Assembly: GCA_033816765.1 (NCBI GenBank)
Contig: CM066296.1
Coordinates: forward strand, 2,170,001 to 2,234,000
Direction: 5' to 3'
Source of the DNA: Nothopassalora personata
Taxonomy: Eukaryota > Ascomycota > Dothideomycetes > Mycosphaerellales > Mycosphaerellaceae
Length of the DNA: 64,000 nt
Translations under genes and position numbers: made by a program
In this document: positions 22,561 to 33,980 of the stretch, in pieces
How positions within the stretch are numbered: the stretch's first letter is position 1
Layout: each line of letters starts with the position of its first letter
The notes under the pieces: model-generated
What the model was told of the DNA's origin: nothing
What the model saw: only the letters and a program-made list of their open reading frames with translations
Database searches by the model: none

Positions 22561-22628
22561 CAAAGAAGGCGAAGGCAGACGGTAGTTGCACAGACAAATG
22601 GTGGAAATCATACAGCTTCAGTGTGAAG

Positions 22629-22880
22629 ATGCCGAAAAAGGTAATGTCGATGCTTGGGCATGGAAAAAGCAACCGAGATATGCAAGAGCCGCAGAAGAAG
22701 TTGGGGAAGTTGGCCAAGAAGAGCACTCGCCGTGGCAGTGGGAACAGGCCAGAGCACACTTGCACCTCCTGCGGTCTCACCAGTCCTCAGATTGGCAGAA
22801 TGACCTCTGTAGTATATTCCGCCAACTGCTCGCTGCCTGTACTGGAGACAATGCACCGGAGCAGCCGCACATGTCTTTGA
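22629..22880 (+). CDS. Doubtful small ORF, basic
   Basis: ATG at 22629 opens an 83-aa frame starting MPKKVMSMLGHGKSNRDMQE, Lys-rich, with a CxxC pair (CTSCGL). The plus frame at 22586 is also open, so the coding frame is ambiguous. No family, no clear introns. It could be a remnant in the gene-poor region. Confidence 0.2.
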   Translation: MPKKVMSMLGHGKSNRDMQEPQKKLGKLAKKSTRRGSGNRPEHTCTSCGLTSPQIGRMTSVVYSANCSLPVLETMHRSSRTCL

Positions 22881-22982
22881 CAATTTCGATGCAGTACTCA
22901 CCTGGCAAGATTACCGCCCTCGCACATAAGCAATTCCACAACCTCCCTCGCCCGCGATCCTTAGCACGAAGACATCCAGCCG

Positions 22983-23381
22983 ATGACTGCGCCTGTCAGC
23001 TACTGTGATCTCAACTTCCATGAGCAACGCGAAGAGGCGCGTGAGCGTGGCATTCAGACTGGGTCGTCTGGCACTACAACTGCCCTCCAAACCCTCGTGC
23101 CCATGCTTCAGATCTCGGACGCTCTTGGCCGCATCCTTCCACACGCCGATCCGAGTGGAGCCACTAGGTATCACCATATGCACGTCAATGGCTTGGAAGA
23201 GCTTGCCAAGGACCGCGATTACTTGGTTCCAGAGGGTTCCAAGCGGCTGCCCAAGTATTATGCCACTAAACACGACTTTGTCCTCAGTAAAATTAGAAAA
23301 AAGAAAATCAACCCACCAGTGGGACATGGTAGTACTTCTAAAACATTTCCCATTGACATCATCATCGCTATGGCCGGTTGA
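22983..23381 (+). CDS. Doubtful hypothetical ORF, 132 aa
   Basis: A plus-strand ORF with a real ATG (MTAPVSYCDLNFHEQREEAR), fairly balanced composition, and a tail ending KTFPIDIIIAMAG. The opposite strand is open for most of the same length, so chance is possible. No family recognised and no neighbouring coding context; lies 200 bp from the foldback element. Confidence 0.3.
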   Translation: MTAPVSYCDLNFHEQREEARERGIQTGSSGTTTALQTLVPMLQISDALGRILPHADPSGATRYHHMHVNGLEELAKDRDYLVPEGSKRLPKYYATKHDFVLSKIRKKKINPPVGHGSTSKTFPIDIIIAMAG

Positions 23382-23576
23382 TTTCGCCTAGGGTTGGTGT
23401 CTATGTCTCCAGCTACAAGTAGCGCCTCGTCGTACACATAGAACTAGCGAAGCCAGCTGCTTGAATTAGCTGGCGCGCCGATCCTTTGCGGAGGGCATAG
23501 CGAATTGATTATAATGACGCGTCGCTGCCACGACTTCGCGCCGTCTACCTTCGTCGCCTTTCTTCTATCCGTGCTT

Positions 23577-23916
23577 TCCGTGCTTGCGTTGAATCCACGC
23601 TGCCCTCTCGGAGAGAGTGCTGGACAGCCAATTTAATCTTAATTTTAGGGCTAAATTCGTTGTAGCGCCACAATCTGCGTAATTAGCTTGCAACCGACCT
23701 GGACAACGCAATTCTTGGACTTCGAGCACGAAATTTGATGCGATAAGGATCGTGACAAGGTAGCCTTTGTATCCCTCCTTGCGAATAAGCCCTAGTTATC
23801 GTAGTGGGACTGCATTGTCGTTGTTATTAAGTAGGTGTCCCTCCTGAGCATTAATATCATTTGGCTGTCCAGCACTCTCTATAAGAGGGCAGAGTGGATT
23901 CAACACAAGCACGGAT
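23577..23916. mobile_element. Foldback / MITE-like element with about 60 bp inverted arms
   Basis: The left arm (about 23577-23636) and the right arm (about 23851-23916) are imperfect reverse complements. Both contain GTTGAATCCAC, TGCCCTCT and GAGAGTGCTGGACAGCCAA in the same order, reading inward. The arms flank about 215 bp of unrelated sequence with no ORF. Mismatches are few and scattered. I could not define target-site duplications. The structure fits a short non-autonomous DNA transposon or a foldback element whose autonomous partner is not in the window. Confidence 0.7.
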
Positions 23917-23919
23917 AGC

Positions 23920-24905
23920 TGCTACGCCTTTGGAGTTCTAGCTGTTGTAATGATGGTGCTGAAGCCGCATCAGTAATTGGCAGTGGTTCGTGTCGGAATA
24001 TCTGTGTCCGGTTTGTGCTTAGGGTTGAGGTAGTGTGCATGAAATATGCATGGGACGACGGTAACACCGTCAATAGCCAGCATAAGTTGCTCATCACCTC
24101 AAGTCCGAGTCGTCCTACGATGAAATTATATTACGACCATTTTCAGGTATCCGACTGCGGATTACATCGAATTGGTTGTCGCCACCGCTGAAAACCAGTC
24201 ATTTCCAGCATCGTTGATGGAAAAGTGCACATATTGCCTGGTCAATTCATGCAGAGACGTGTGTATCGAGCCGACGACGACACACTCAAGCACAGACGGA
24301 TCTAACAGATCAAGCGATTATCAGATAGATAATATACTATTTCAGCCTGGTTCCTCGCCAGATGGAGCACGCATCTGACCGCTACGCTCCACGAACGAGC
24401 TGGACAGTGTACCGTGAGACGGCCACCATAATCTGTCCGCCATGCCCGGAGTATATCACTAGCACGTTCGCAGCTTCATAAAGTGTCTGTAACGTCCCAT
24501 CTATATCGAGATACTGCCAGACAGTCGGGCGTGACGTGAGTTCGGGACAGAAAGCACCTGCGACCGAACAAGCACGTCTCTTCATACAGATATGTACTCC
24601 GGACTACACATGAGCCCAATCGAGTCTATCTGGATGGGCAACGTACCGTACGATCACACTAAATGGCCAAGCGACGTGATCAGAGGGCAGCCGCAGTACA
24701 CAGCCAACAGGTGCCTTAACAACACCTATTACTAGGTCTACAGGATAGCGATCGGGAGGGGCAACTGGCTCCGGCTAAGGGACCGCGAGCTAAAATGGAA
24801 TCAATAAAAATAATACACATGAGCCTATCCATCACCCAACACAGCACCACAACCTCTCCGGCGCACGAGCAAACCAGTACTTTGATTGCGGTAGCTCTCA
24901 TCGCC
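23920..24905. other. Intergenic, no gene seen
   Basis: Only short ORFs; sequence composition is mixed and no repeat was noticed beyond the foldback arm to the left. Confidence 0.4.
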
Positions 24906-24907
24906 AC

Positions 24908-26055
24908 CTACGAAGTAGGATTAGGATACACCTCTAGTGGTCCCTTCCCCTGCGGCGTGCCCAAAACCTCCTCGAAAAGATTCTTCCACCACTCCACGCC
25001 CACACGATCCTGCTCAAAGACTCTGAACCCACTAATCTGCGTCGCATTGCTACCATAAGGATCATTCCCACTCTTCTCATTCAGACTCCTCAGCGCCGTA
25101 GGTCCGCTCGCCGCACTCTGTTCCTGCCATTCCTCACTGACCAACCAACTAATAAACAGCTTCGCACTTTCCGGCCTGGTAGTATCCTTGAAGATCGCGG
25201 CCGACTGCGCCCAGGACATGTACTGCTCCGGTGCACGTGGACTGACAGTCTTCAAGAAGGAGCTGCTGCCGTAGGTTGTGAACGAGATCGCGCGAGATGA
25301 GGAAGAGTTGTGGAGGTCTGCAAGTTGAAGGCCTGGAGTTCCGGTTCCGCGGACCCATTGAACGTCATTTGCGGCAAGGTCGTAGAGCCATTGGTAGCCG
25401 TAGCGGGAGACAATAAGGGAAAAGAGGTAGGCTACTGCGTCGTCGTCGTTGGGGTAAGTGAGGATCAGTTTGCTGCGCCACTGGGGTTCGGGGAAGGAGG
25501 CGAAGTCGGTTGGGATTGAGGTTGAGTTCAGCTTGGCGGTGTCGTAGACGATGCTGCCGAAACTGTCTGTAGACATCGTCAGCTTCCAGTCGTATCATAT
25601 GTATTCATCAATCACTCACTAATCGAAGTCGGCAAATAAGCACCATCTGCATCCTTCTCGCCCTCGAGCAAATCCTCAAAAGTCGCAGGCTTGTAGCTCA
25701 ACAACTTTCCCTCTGCCTTCCATCTCCGGAAGTCCTGGAGCGTCTGCAAGACCGCTACGTCTGCTACCTGGAGGCCCTCAAGATGTCCCCGGTCGATTCT
25801 GTTGTCGTGATACTTGCTCAGATCGACTGTGAGGTTAAGCTTGACGTTCGGGAATCGCTGTGCCCACGTGGTGCGGACATTGTCACCCTGGGAGCCGGCA
25901 TCGCCACCCCAGAAGACCTGCAGTGTACCTTCCTCCTGCTGAGCTGCGGTGTAAATATCATCTAATGATCTCGTCTCGACATCGACCTTTGGGCTGTAAG
26001 CTGCATGAGCAAACGCCGCCGCAGCGAGCAGTGTCGCGACATCAGTAGTCTTCAT
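24908..26055 (-). CDS. Secreted ABC-type extracellular solute-binding protein (Fe3+/SBP-like), 364 aa
   Basis: Exon 1 is 25620-26055 and exon 2 is 24908-25566; the 53 bp intron (GTGAGT ... CTACAG, phase 1) joins to TSINSFGSIVYDTAKLN. The N-terminus MKTTDVATLLAAAAFAHAAY is a signal peptide with likely cleavage after Ala18. The body has the pattern of bacterial type-2 periplasmic binding proteins of iron/thiamine-type ABC importers: an early LQVFWGGDAG strand-loop, an RFPNVKLNL segment, the VADVAVLQT pocket motif, then a C-terminal lobe with ARPESAKLFISWLVSEEWQE-like features (ESAKLFISWLVSEEWQ). Potential N-glycosylation sites are present (NLT, NST, NSS). Fungi lack the partner ABC permease, so the protein probably binds a ligand outside the cell. 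A bacterial origin of the family in fungi is inference. Confidence 0.8.
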
Positions 26056-26059
26056 CTCG

Positions 26060-27120
26060 AACGTAGCGAAGGAACGGTGACCGCCATCCGATGATAGACT
26101 TACCTATATACCACCTTAACCACACCGTCAACCGATAGGCCCCACATACCTCATCGCCCATAATCTATAACCGTGTGCCGCGTTCTTAGCGTTCTCCGCG
26201 GGTTTCAGCGTGAACTGGGCTTATAATAGTGAATATAGTCGTGACACATGCAATTGCTAAGAGCGCGACCTTAGTTTAGAGCGAAGTAGCATCCCCGGAG
26301 ATTGCGGCCTTGATCCGTAGTAGAGACGGTGACCGAACTTGGCATCTGTCCGCGTTTTCAGCATGGAATCGATATGGATAGGAGACCCCGAAAGCCGTCG
26401 CGCATTTCCGTTGCTTGGCTTACGCAAGTTGACAATGGTGTGCTTCAGGCTCGTAAGGCTCGGATAGTAGTCCGGCATTTTTCATAGCGTGTACACGATG
26501 GGCCGATGGCTAACAGCTCTTGTATTCGTGTTGCTGTTAGCAATAATCTACCTTCGGTCTATTACGCCTATAGGGCGTGTTCTTAACGTATTCGCTCAGT
26601 AGCCACCCTCTGGTGGGTCCGAGCAAAAGCATGCACTTGCATGATGGGAAAAGCTCTCGGCGGCAATCCACTTTGCCAAAGATTGTCGTCCAGTTATCTG
26701 ATTGTTATCCCGTGGCCGAGCAATCGTGGCAATCCATATAACAGAGGGAAAGGGCCCGTATTCAATATCTCCATTCAATTCGAGCCCAATCCGACTTCCT
26801 CTCGAAGTCGCAACGTCTCTATCTACCTTTACATAACACCACCTCTCCTTCCTTCCCTCCACATAACATATTGAAACAAGCAACATAAGCTCCTGGTATA
26901 GCGCGCTCGCTAGCAATGATATAACTGGGCAAACACACACTCAAGGAAAATGCAGAGCTTTCGGCTCTTGCCGCTCATGATACACCCGTTTCATCCCGTC
27001 TCCCCAAGTACGCCACGCAACGTGCCTGTCGCTAATCCAAAAGGACACAAAAGAAATCTTATCGATCATCATTTATCTTCCTGTCGATGCGCTCCCTCTC
27101 GACCTTGACTGACGTCGTGC
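26060..27120. other. Intergenic, no gene seen
   Basis: Promoter side of the solute-binding gene and 3' side of the PIP5K gene. Short ORFs on both strands only. Confidence 0.5.
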
Positions 27121-27124
27121 GCTT

Positions 27125-30108
27125 CTAGCGATGACCGATAGTTTCGCTCGAGAACTTGAAATCCAGCTCGCCGAGTCTGCTGGGACTGTGGCTTAGGGTC
27201 GTCGTCGCGCGCGGCAGTGGTAGATTTTTATCGAACGTCCTGCTATGTCGCTCGTCCTTTGGGGGTGTTGGCGGCAGCCGTCCACCCCAGCTCTGTCGCT
27301 CTTCAAGACCCCGGCGATCGACGCTGCCATCCATCTTCGGTGGTGTGGAGGGTGGTACTTCGCCGATGACTTCTGATGGCATGTTTGCGTTACCCAGGAT
27401 GATGCGGTCCTTGTCGTACACATTCTCACGGCTGGCCGAGGGTGTGACGTGCCGCGATATGTTGCTGGCACTTTCTGCCGCTTCGCCTATCACTGGCAGT
27501 GTAGCTTGCTCACCCGGAGGATCAATAGGGCTTCTAATGGCCCCGATTGTCCGATCAGGAACATCTTCCTCGTGAGACCCACGTCTTCTGCTCTTCTCTG
27601 CTTGGTGTTCCGCCTTTCTCATGACCTCTGCGGTACCGGGTGGGTCGCTGGCATCAGCTTTGTAGATGTTGATGCCCCCAAGCGCAGGGTCATTGACCGT
27701 GTTTGCGATGCCAGCTGGCACAAGCACTCCTGCGTTGACCTCGACCTGTGATGTGATACGCTCCTTCTCCTGTTCCTTCTCTTGCTGAGCGCGCTCCCGA
27801 GACATGGTAATACCAGAGATGAATCTGACGAATCGGTCGCCGTATCGGTCGGGTGGGATTGGGGAGATTTGAGATTCGTGACCGCCCATTCCTTTCCAGA
27901 AATGTTCTGCCTTCTTGACGCAGTTGTACTGTAGCGCAGTCAGTGTTGGTCCGCGACATGTATGACTTACTTGCTTACCCTCGTCAAACAATCAATGATG
28001 CCCAGGTAGTAAATCTCCTCTCCAGGTCTGTCATCTTCATGTGTCGCGCGGAAGCCTCCGTCATCGGCATAAAAGTAGAATGAGCTCTTGTGCGACTCCT
28101 CTGGTAGCTTATCGAGCGTCATCTCCATCGGTATCGGCCTCTCCTTCTTAACCATCACGCGCAGCTCCTTCGCCCGCTTCGCGTTCTCCATCTTACTAGG
28201 TGTCCTGGCAAGCTGATGTGGGCCGGCATTCTGTTCTTCCTGCTTATCTCCACCAGGCTGGAAGACTTGCAATGTCTTGTCACGCAAATTCTCCTCATTT
28301 CCCCGCTCAAGATCATGAATACCCACAAGAAGCGAGTAATCCATAATCTTCAGCTTCTGCAGTAAGGCCACATCCCGCTGCATTTGCTGCACAAATGCCT
28401 CCTTTTTGCTGGGCCCGAATTCGAGATGTAGACCGCGTCTCAGCCAGTTGAGGTCCTTCAGAGTGGCTCGTGGGTTCTTCTCCAGGTCTGCCTCGTGGAA
28501 GTCTCGTCCAACCGTGCTGCCTTTGAGATCGAACGTCCTATGGATATCTCGGTGCGGCGGGAACAGGTTGTTCATCACAACAAAGTGGATCTTCCTCCCA
28601 AAAGGTATCTTGACACGATGCAGGCCATAAAACTGCGACAACAGCGTATCCGGATTGTCTTTGACATGCTGGTAGTAATCTTTCAAGATCTTCCTCAGAA
28701 ATTTGTGCTCTCCATGGTGTATCGTCTTGATGATGTACTTGTAGTCCCTCGAGAAGTAGAAGAATGAGCCACTCTTACCCGGCGATCCCAGTTCCGAAAG
28801 GATATACTTGGATGTCAGCGACATGAGGTAGTCGGCTGGGTCGATCTTGAAGTTAGACCGCAGGTGGCGGAACACCCACGGTGCGTAGTCCTTGAATTTG
28901 AAGTCATACTTCGATCCAGGCGTCAATTCATTGCCATTGATGTCGAAGCTAAACTTGTGCTTGGCGACGAAATCAGCTTCAGAAAGCTCCCGATCCATCT
29001 TTGCGTTCGTCCTCGACACAGTAAATCGAATGCCAGTGAGCATGTTATAGGCCGTGGCAAAGTTCACATGGTTCTCGTCGACTTTCGTGCCGACAACAAC
29101 CCTGTCGTCGTCCGTTTCTGTACGCTGTCGCTTAGAGGCTCGCTTCGCTCGAATATGCTCTGCCCAGCGTTGAGCGTCCTCGTCTTGAGCGACCTCGTCC
29201 AATTGTAAATCGGAATGGACTGACCGAGTGTGCCTTCTAGTCAGATTGAAAGAGGCTCGTCTTCGGGTAGGTGTGTTTGGTGAGAAGCGGCCAGTGGTAG
29301 ATGAGACCTGGCCGTCTAGGCTGTTTCCAACCAGTTCTGCGCTGTCCTTTGAGTTTCGTGACGTATCAACTCTTGGCACTTCAAGTGTATGCCGCTGCGA
29401 CAAGCGTTCCGGTCTGGGCGCACTCGGGTCGTATGCTGGTGGTGATGAAGCGCGGTGTGGCTTGGCGACAGGTGGTTTCAACAAGTCAGTCTTCGCGCCC
29501 GTCTGCGGTGAGGCCTCCTCAAGAGGTGGAAGCGCTGACTTGGGAGTCACAGGCACCGCGCCATGGCTCACACTCCGCGGCATAGGAGGCATATCGCCAT
29601 GGGGTATGGCAATTGGCTGCTTGACCGGACTCTTCTGTGGCGCAACAGGCTTGCCGTTAGCAAGAGATGCAAAGTAACCCTCCTCGGCCACTCCAGGTCT
29701 TGTGGTATTCTCCTTTACGGCTTCACCCGACCTTCTGTCACCTCGCTCGCTCTCGGCTGTAAGGTTGCCGGCGCTCCGGCGTGATCGCATACTCAGTGCC
29801 ATGCTCTTCGCACTGGGCGCTCTCTCGCCGCCGCTCGTTCCATTGGGTACGCTCAGTATGCTGCCGTCCCTCCCGCCAATGCCTTCTCTCACGCTCCCGT
29901 TTGCGCCGGGTGCGGTTGGCCATCCGCCGGGTAGTGACTCTATCGCTGGTGTCGCTGTGGTGTGCTCTGAAGATTCCCTAGTCTGTTCGCTCGATAACGG
30001 TCTGTCCGTATGGGATGTGGTATGGGGTGCGTCGGTAGTGTTGCTGGGGCTGTTGCTGGGGCTGTTGCTGGCCAGGGCGGCGGGCATCTCTCTGGCCTGG
30101 TGGACCAT
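27125..30108 (-). CDS. MSS4: Phosphatidylinositol-4-phosphate 5-kinase (MSS4 type), at least 977 aa
   Basis: Main exon 27979-30108 and last exon 27125-27928, with a 50 bp intron (GTAAGC ... GCTACAG, phase 0) that joins LGIIDCLTR to YNCVKKAEHFWKG. The N-terminal 350 residues are Ser/Pro-rich and disordered. The catalytic domain carries the PIPK hallmarks: GKSGSFFYFSRDYKYIIKT (substrate-stimulating Lys), DLKGSTVGR, MDYSLLVGIHD, and YYLGIIDCLTRYN. The C-terminal 250 residues are again disordered. The enzyme makes PI(4,5)P2 at the plasma membrane, controlling actin and secretion. The start is uncertain: the frame stays open upstream (VRKSTELHAGHIF and about 30 more residues back to about 30237), so a 5' exon or a further-upstream start is likely. 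30108 is simply the first in-frame ATG. Confidence 0.92.
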
Positions 30109-30239
30109 GAAGATGTGGCCGGCATGGAGCTCGGTGCTCTTCCTCACCCCAGCGCTATGATCTGCAATACTCTCTCGGTCATTGTTGTCCCCGTTGCGGG
30201 GTCTTGCGCCGATTGTGGAAGCCAGCTCGTCGTCGTTGC

Positions 30240-31085
30240 CCAGTATCGGTCAGCACCAGTCTCTCTTCCGATGTCTCCTGCCTGCCTCCGATCTTCCACT
30301 AACACTTTCCGCGGGTTCCGTCGTCAATGCCAACGATTCACAGCAGCCGTCACAATTATATTCCATCAAAGATATGTGTACGTCGTCTCGAAGGACGCAG
30401 GGAAGAGCCGCAGTGGCAGAGGTGCGTGTCGCACTGCTTCGTTTGGTATACCAATCGCTCACGGCCCGGCTAGAGGCTAGAGCCGCGCTGTCGGATCGGA
30501 AGCCTCCGCAAGTCACGTGGCTGGCGACCTCAGCTCATCATGTAAACATGGCAACAAGACGCGTCGGAAGTTGTCCTTATGAAAGCAAGGCCTACTCACG
30601 ATTTACTCGCATACTTGCAATTTAAGCTGTAACCTACCAACACGCGTATTCATCAGCTTCCACATCATGAATACTGATATTTGGAGGTCAAGGTTCATCA
30701 CGGTGGAACACGTCAGAAAGATGCTTAGTTTTGGAACATGTCGAAAATTCGTGTCAAACTATGTACTCGCGCTCCATAGTGACATCTTCCCATCATAATC
30801 AGCCATCAACGCCATTGTCATCCCCATGATCAGTACGAGAAAAGGACCCCATTGACAGATCCAAACCAAACAGAAAAGCCATCAGCCATTGATCAGAGAA
30901 ACGCCATCGCGTTTGATATCGCACACGTCCGTACACTTCCTTCATCTCTCGACGCCCGTACAACGCCCACCCGTTTGCCGTGCCAGGGAGACATCGTCGA
31001 GGCTCAACATACATCACCGGGTTGTTGGTATGGTCATGTCGGTAACGAACCACACAAAGAAGACAAGTCAGTCAACGAGGACCGT
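30240..31085. other. PIP5K 5' region and intergenic
   Basis: 30240-30520 may hold a short first exon of the PIP5K gene: a minus-strand frame from an ATG near 30358 (MEYNCDGCCES) could splice at a GTTAGT donor to an acceptor near 30210. This is not certain. 30520-31085 shows no gene. Confidence 0.3.
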
Positions 31086-32321
31086 TTACGCCTTAGTTGG
31101 CGTCTTGGTCTTCTTGGGTGTTGCCTTTTTGGTGGCGGCCGACTTTCTTGGCTTGGCGGCCTTCTTCTCTGCTTGTGGTGCTGTGGATTTGGTGACACGG
31201 CCAGACTTGGTCTTGCCGAGTACAACAGGTGCCTTCTCCTCAACGGCCGGTGCCTGCGACGACGTTAGTCGGGGACGATAAGTTGGACGACGATATACAT
31301 ACGGCAGCAGGTGTCTTTCGTGCCTTGCCAGTGTTGGCCTTAGCCTTGGTCGCAGTCTTCTTTGTTGTTGTGGCCTTTGCAGCAGTCTTCTTGGCGGGCG
31401 CCTTCTTGGTTGCGGCAGTCTTGGTAGCAGTGGCCTTCTTTGTAGCTGGCTTCTTCGCGGTGGCGGTCTTCTTGGTAGCAGCCTTCTTCTCAGCTGGCGC
31501 CTTCTTGGTGGCAGTCTTTGCGGCTGGCTTGCTGTCGGCGCTCTTAGGTGCGGCGAGCTTGATTGGACCGGAGGCACCTGCAGGGGCAGCGAGGTCAGCA
31601 AAGTTGTCGGGCGACGATGATGATGAGAACAAATCGAGTTGCACCAGTCATGCAGATGACACGAAGATGCTAGACACATCGATTGTCGAAACGAACAAGC
31701 ATAGACGCGTAAAAGTCATCGATCAGATTGACATACCCTTCGGGCGCGAGAAAGTGCCGTTCTCAGAGCCCTTCAGAAGTGCCTTGTTGAACTGGGAGGT
31801 GAACTGGGCATCGGTGGTGTTGCCGAGGCTGTTGTTGGCAAGCACGTACTTCTTGACGGCCTGGCGACTGCAGAAGACAAACTGTGTTAGTATAGTGGAG
31901 GTCGAGTCCATGCCGGACCAAGCGCTTCCAGAAACAGTCGCGCCGACGACGGTGAGGTGATGTTTTGACTTACGAAGAACCGGCGCGCTCCTTGAGCTGT
32001 GTATGAAGACACGTTAGCTGATGTTTCGAATCGATCAGAAGTGCAGAGCGCTCGCAGTGCGACCACTTCAATGACACGTCGCAATCTGGCGGTTTCGAAG
32101 ACAATGCGCCTCGGATGGTCAACTTACGCTGATGACAGCCTCCTTGATCATATCTGCAGGATGTACGCGTCAGCATATGGCGATCACGATGGAAGCTATC
32201 CCAGGTCGCCGCGACAAACGTGGCGCTGAGGATAAGAGGATGAAGACTGACCGGCATAGCTGGGGTGAGAAGCGGCAGACTTGGTCGCCGTCTTTGCGGT
32301 GGTGGACTTCTTTGGTGGCAT
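31086..32321 (-). CDS. Linker histone H1, 230 aa, six exons
   Basis: Exons on the minus strand: 32252-32321, 32128-32153 (26 nt), 31974-31996 (23 nt), 31737-31867, 31303-31577, 31086-31253. All introns are GT-AG and the joined length is 693 nt (231 codons). The product begins MPPKKSTTAKTATKSAASHP, followed by the globular winged-helix domain (YADMIKEAVISLKERAGSSR, QAVKKYVLANNSLG, FNKALLKGSENGTFSRPKG). A long Lys/Ala/Thr tail of KKA/TKKT repeats and a final TKSGRVTKST...KKTKTPTKA segment follow. It binds linker DNA on nucleosomes in the nucleus. The gene is unusually intron-rich for its size, with two microexons in the globular domain. Confidence 0.95.
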
Positions 32322-32329
32322 TTTGTTGA

Positions 32330-33975
32330 TGTGATTGATGGAGTTTGTAGTGGGTGAGATCAGCTTTCGATTGATGTGCGGCTCGTAACGATGTTCGTGT
32401 TGTGGGTCGTGGATATATTGTCGAGACTTGGAGGAAGCCGAAGGCAAGAGAAATGATGCGGGAGGGGCAGCTACTTAAAGCAGGCCGTTTCGCGTGCAAG
32501 CTCTCCAGATCACAACACAAGCCTGCAGAGCTAGCATCGATATATTGGACATGATTGGTCACAACCTGCATCCCGCGCTCAGGAAAGACCGCTCGTGGTC
32601 GAGGTACTCTGTTTTCATGTCCTCCTTCTTGGCGTAACATCGTGAACAAAATGGCTCCCATCTTTGTCGAACTTCTCGCATCGCTTCCGGCACCCTCCGC
32701 TCCGCAAATTCTTATGGCGTCGTCTGTCTTGTCTTGTTGCGATGGCGTGAGCAGCTGATCAGCATTTCGTCGTGCTTTTTCATCAGATGACTTTCTTCAG
32801 CACAGTTTGGTCTTGTGCATGCAATCGTGTGCCTGGGTCAATGGTGGCAGTCTGTTGAAAACCTGATGCATCTGCCATCGTTCCTGGGACTAATGTATAC
32901 CATTCATTTCATCTGCCGGTGTCCTGTTACAGAAATGCAAGGTTGGTGAGAGAGGTGGTTCGACGAGTCTCGCAGGATGCGTTTCTTAGCCCCGCATGAT
33001 TCCGAACACGCATCCAACAGCTGTCTGTTTCTTTCCTGCTGGCCTCAACAGCGACTGCTTGTCATGAACGGAGCTATGTGTATGGAAGGAAGGCACCTGC
33101 GACTCTCCTCAAACGGAAGCGATCACAGCTCACGGAAAACATTTCGCGACAGATCATTGACGCGTTCAACAATGACCACTTTCATCCGGCTACGGCACCA
33201 TGGAAATCTGGCCTCAGAAGACATCCATGCAGACGGTGGGCACATTTCAAGGCCCCAGATAAGCTTGCGACTCCGAAGAATGCAACAAGTCCACTGCTGA
33301 GTGACCAGCTGTATCGACGCGTTTCTCCTCAGACAGCTTCAGCGCCCTTGTACAACGCAAAGCCAGACGGGCTCAAATCTTCGCCGCAACACAAGCACAA
33401 GGAGGGCAGAACAGTCCAGCCGGAATCCCCACGAACTTGACTTGTGTTCTGGACTTCGAATGTGACGGCGATAGTAGTTGCTCGTGAGAATGACTGCGGT
33501 ACACGGCACGTTTGAAGAAACAGCTTCGTAGGTCATCCAGGACGTCGAAACCATTTGCAGCGACAACGACGGCCACCGCCTGACAGTCTCCAGGAGTATT
33601 TGTCCGGCATGCTCACTGGCTTCGCGATACGATTGGCGATTCGCATTCAGTAACCATGCAAATCCAAGGAATGGTGGCAAATTTCGCTACCGCAGACGAC
33701 TCCGTGCCCATCAAGACTAAGGCGTTCACTCGAACACGCTGGTACGCAAATTGATGACGGAGGAGGTTGAATCTCGCAGAAAGATATAGCGCATTGTCAA
33801 ACGCCCTCTCCTCTAATCATTTGCCTCCCAGTCGCCTGACATGTGGTGAGATTGCAAGCTCGGACCACTATCTGAACTATACCTAAAGCGGATAAATGTG
33901 GGTCTGTCAAATAGCGAGCAAATTACGACACATTACTTTTCCACGGACAAGGCAGCGACTCTATTCCCCATTTCT
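32330..33975. other. Promoter of histone H1 and intergenic
   Basis: About 150 bp upstream of the H1 start are CT/GA-rich leader. The rest shows no convincing gene. A plus-strand frame at 33078-33440 (GRKAPATLLKRKRSQLTENI) is protein-like but lacks an in-frame ATG and may be an exon or relic. Confidence 0.4.
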
Positions 33976-33980
33976 TGACA

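Noticed and set aside
29228..30160. Plus-strand ORFs over the PIP5K gene
   Set aside because: They are antisense shadows of the Ser/Pro-rich coding sequence.
31229..31960. 243-aa plus-strand ORF rich in Val/Ala/Phe
   Set aside because: It is the antisense of the Lys/Ala-rich histone H1 tail and crosses H1 introns.
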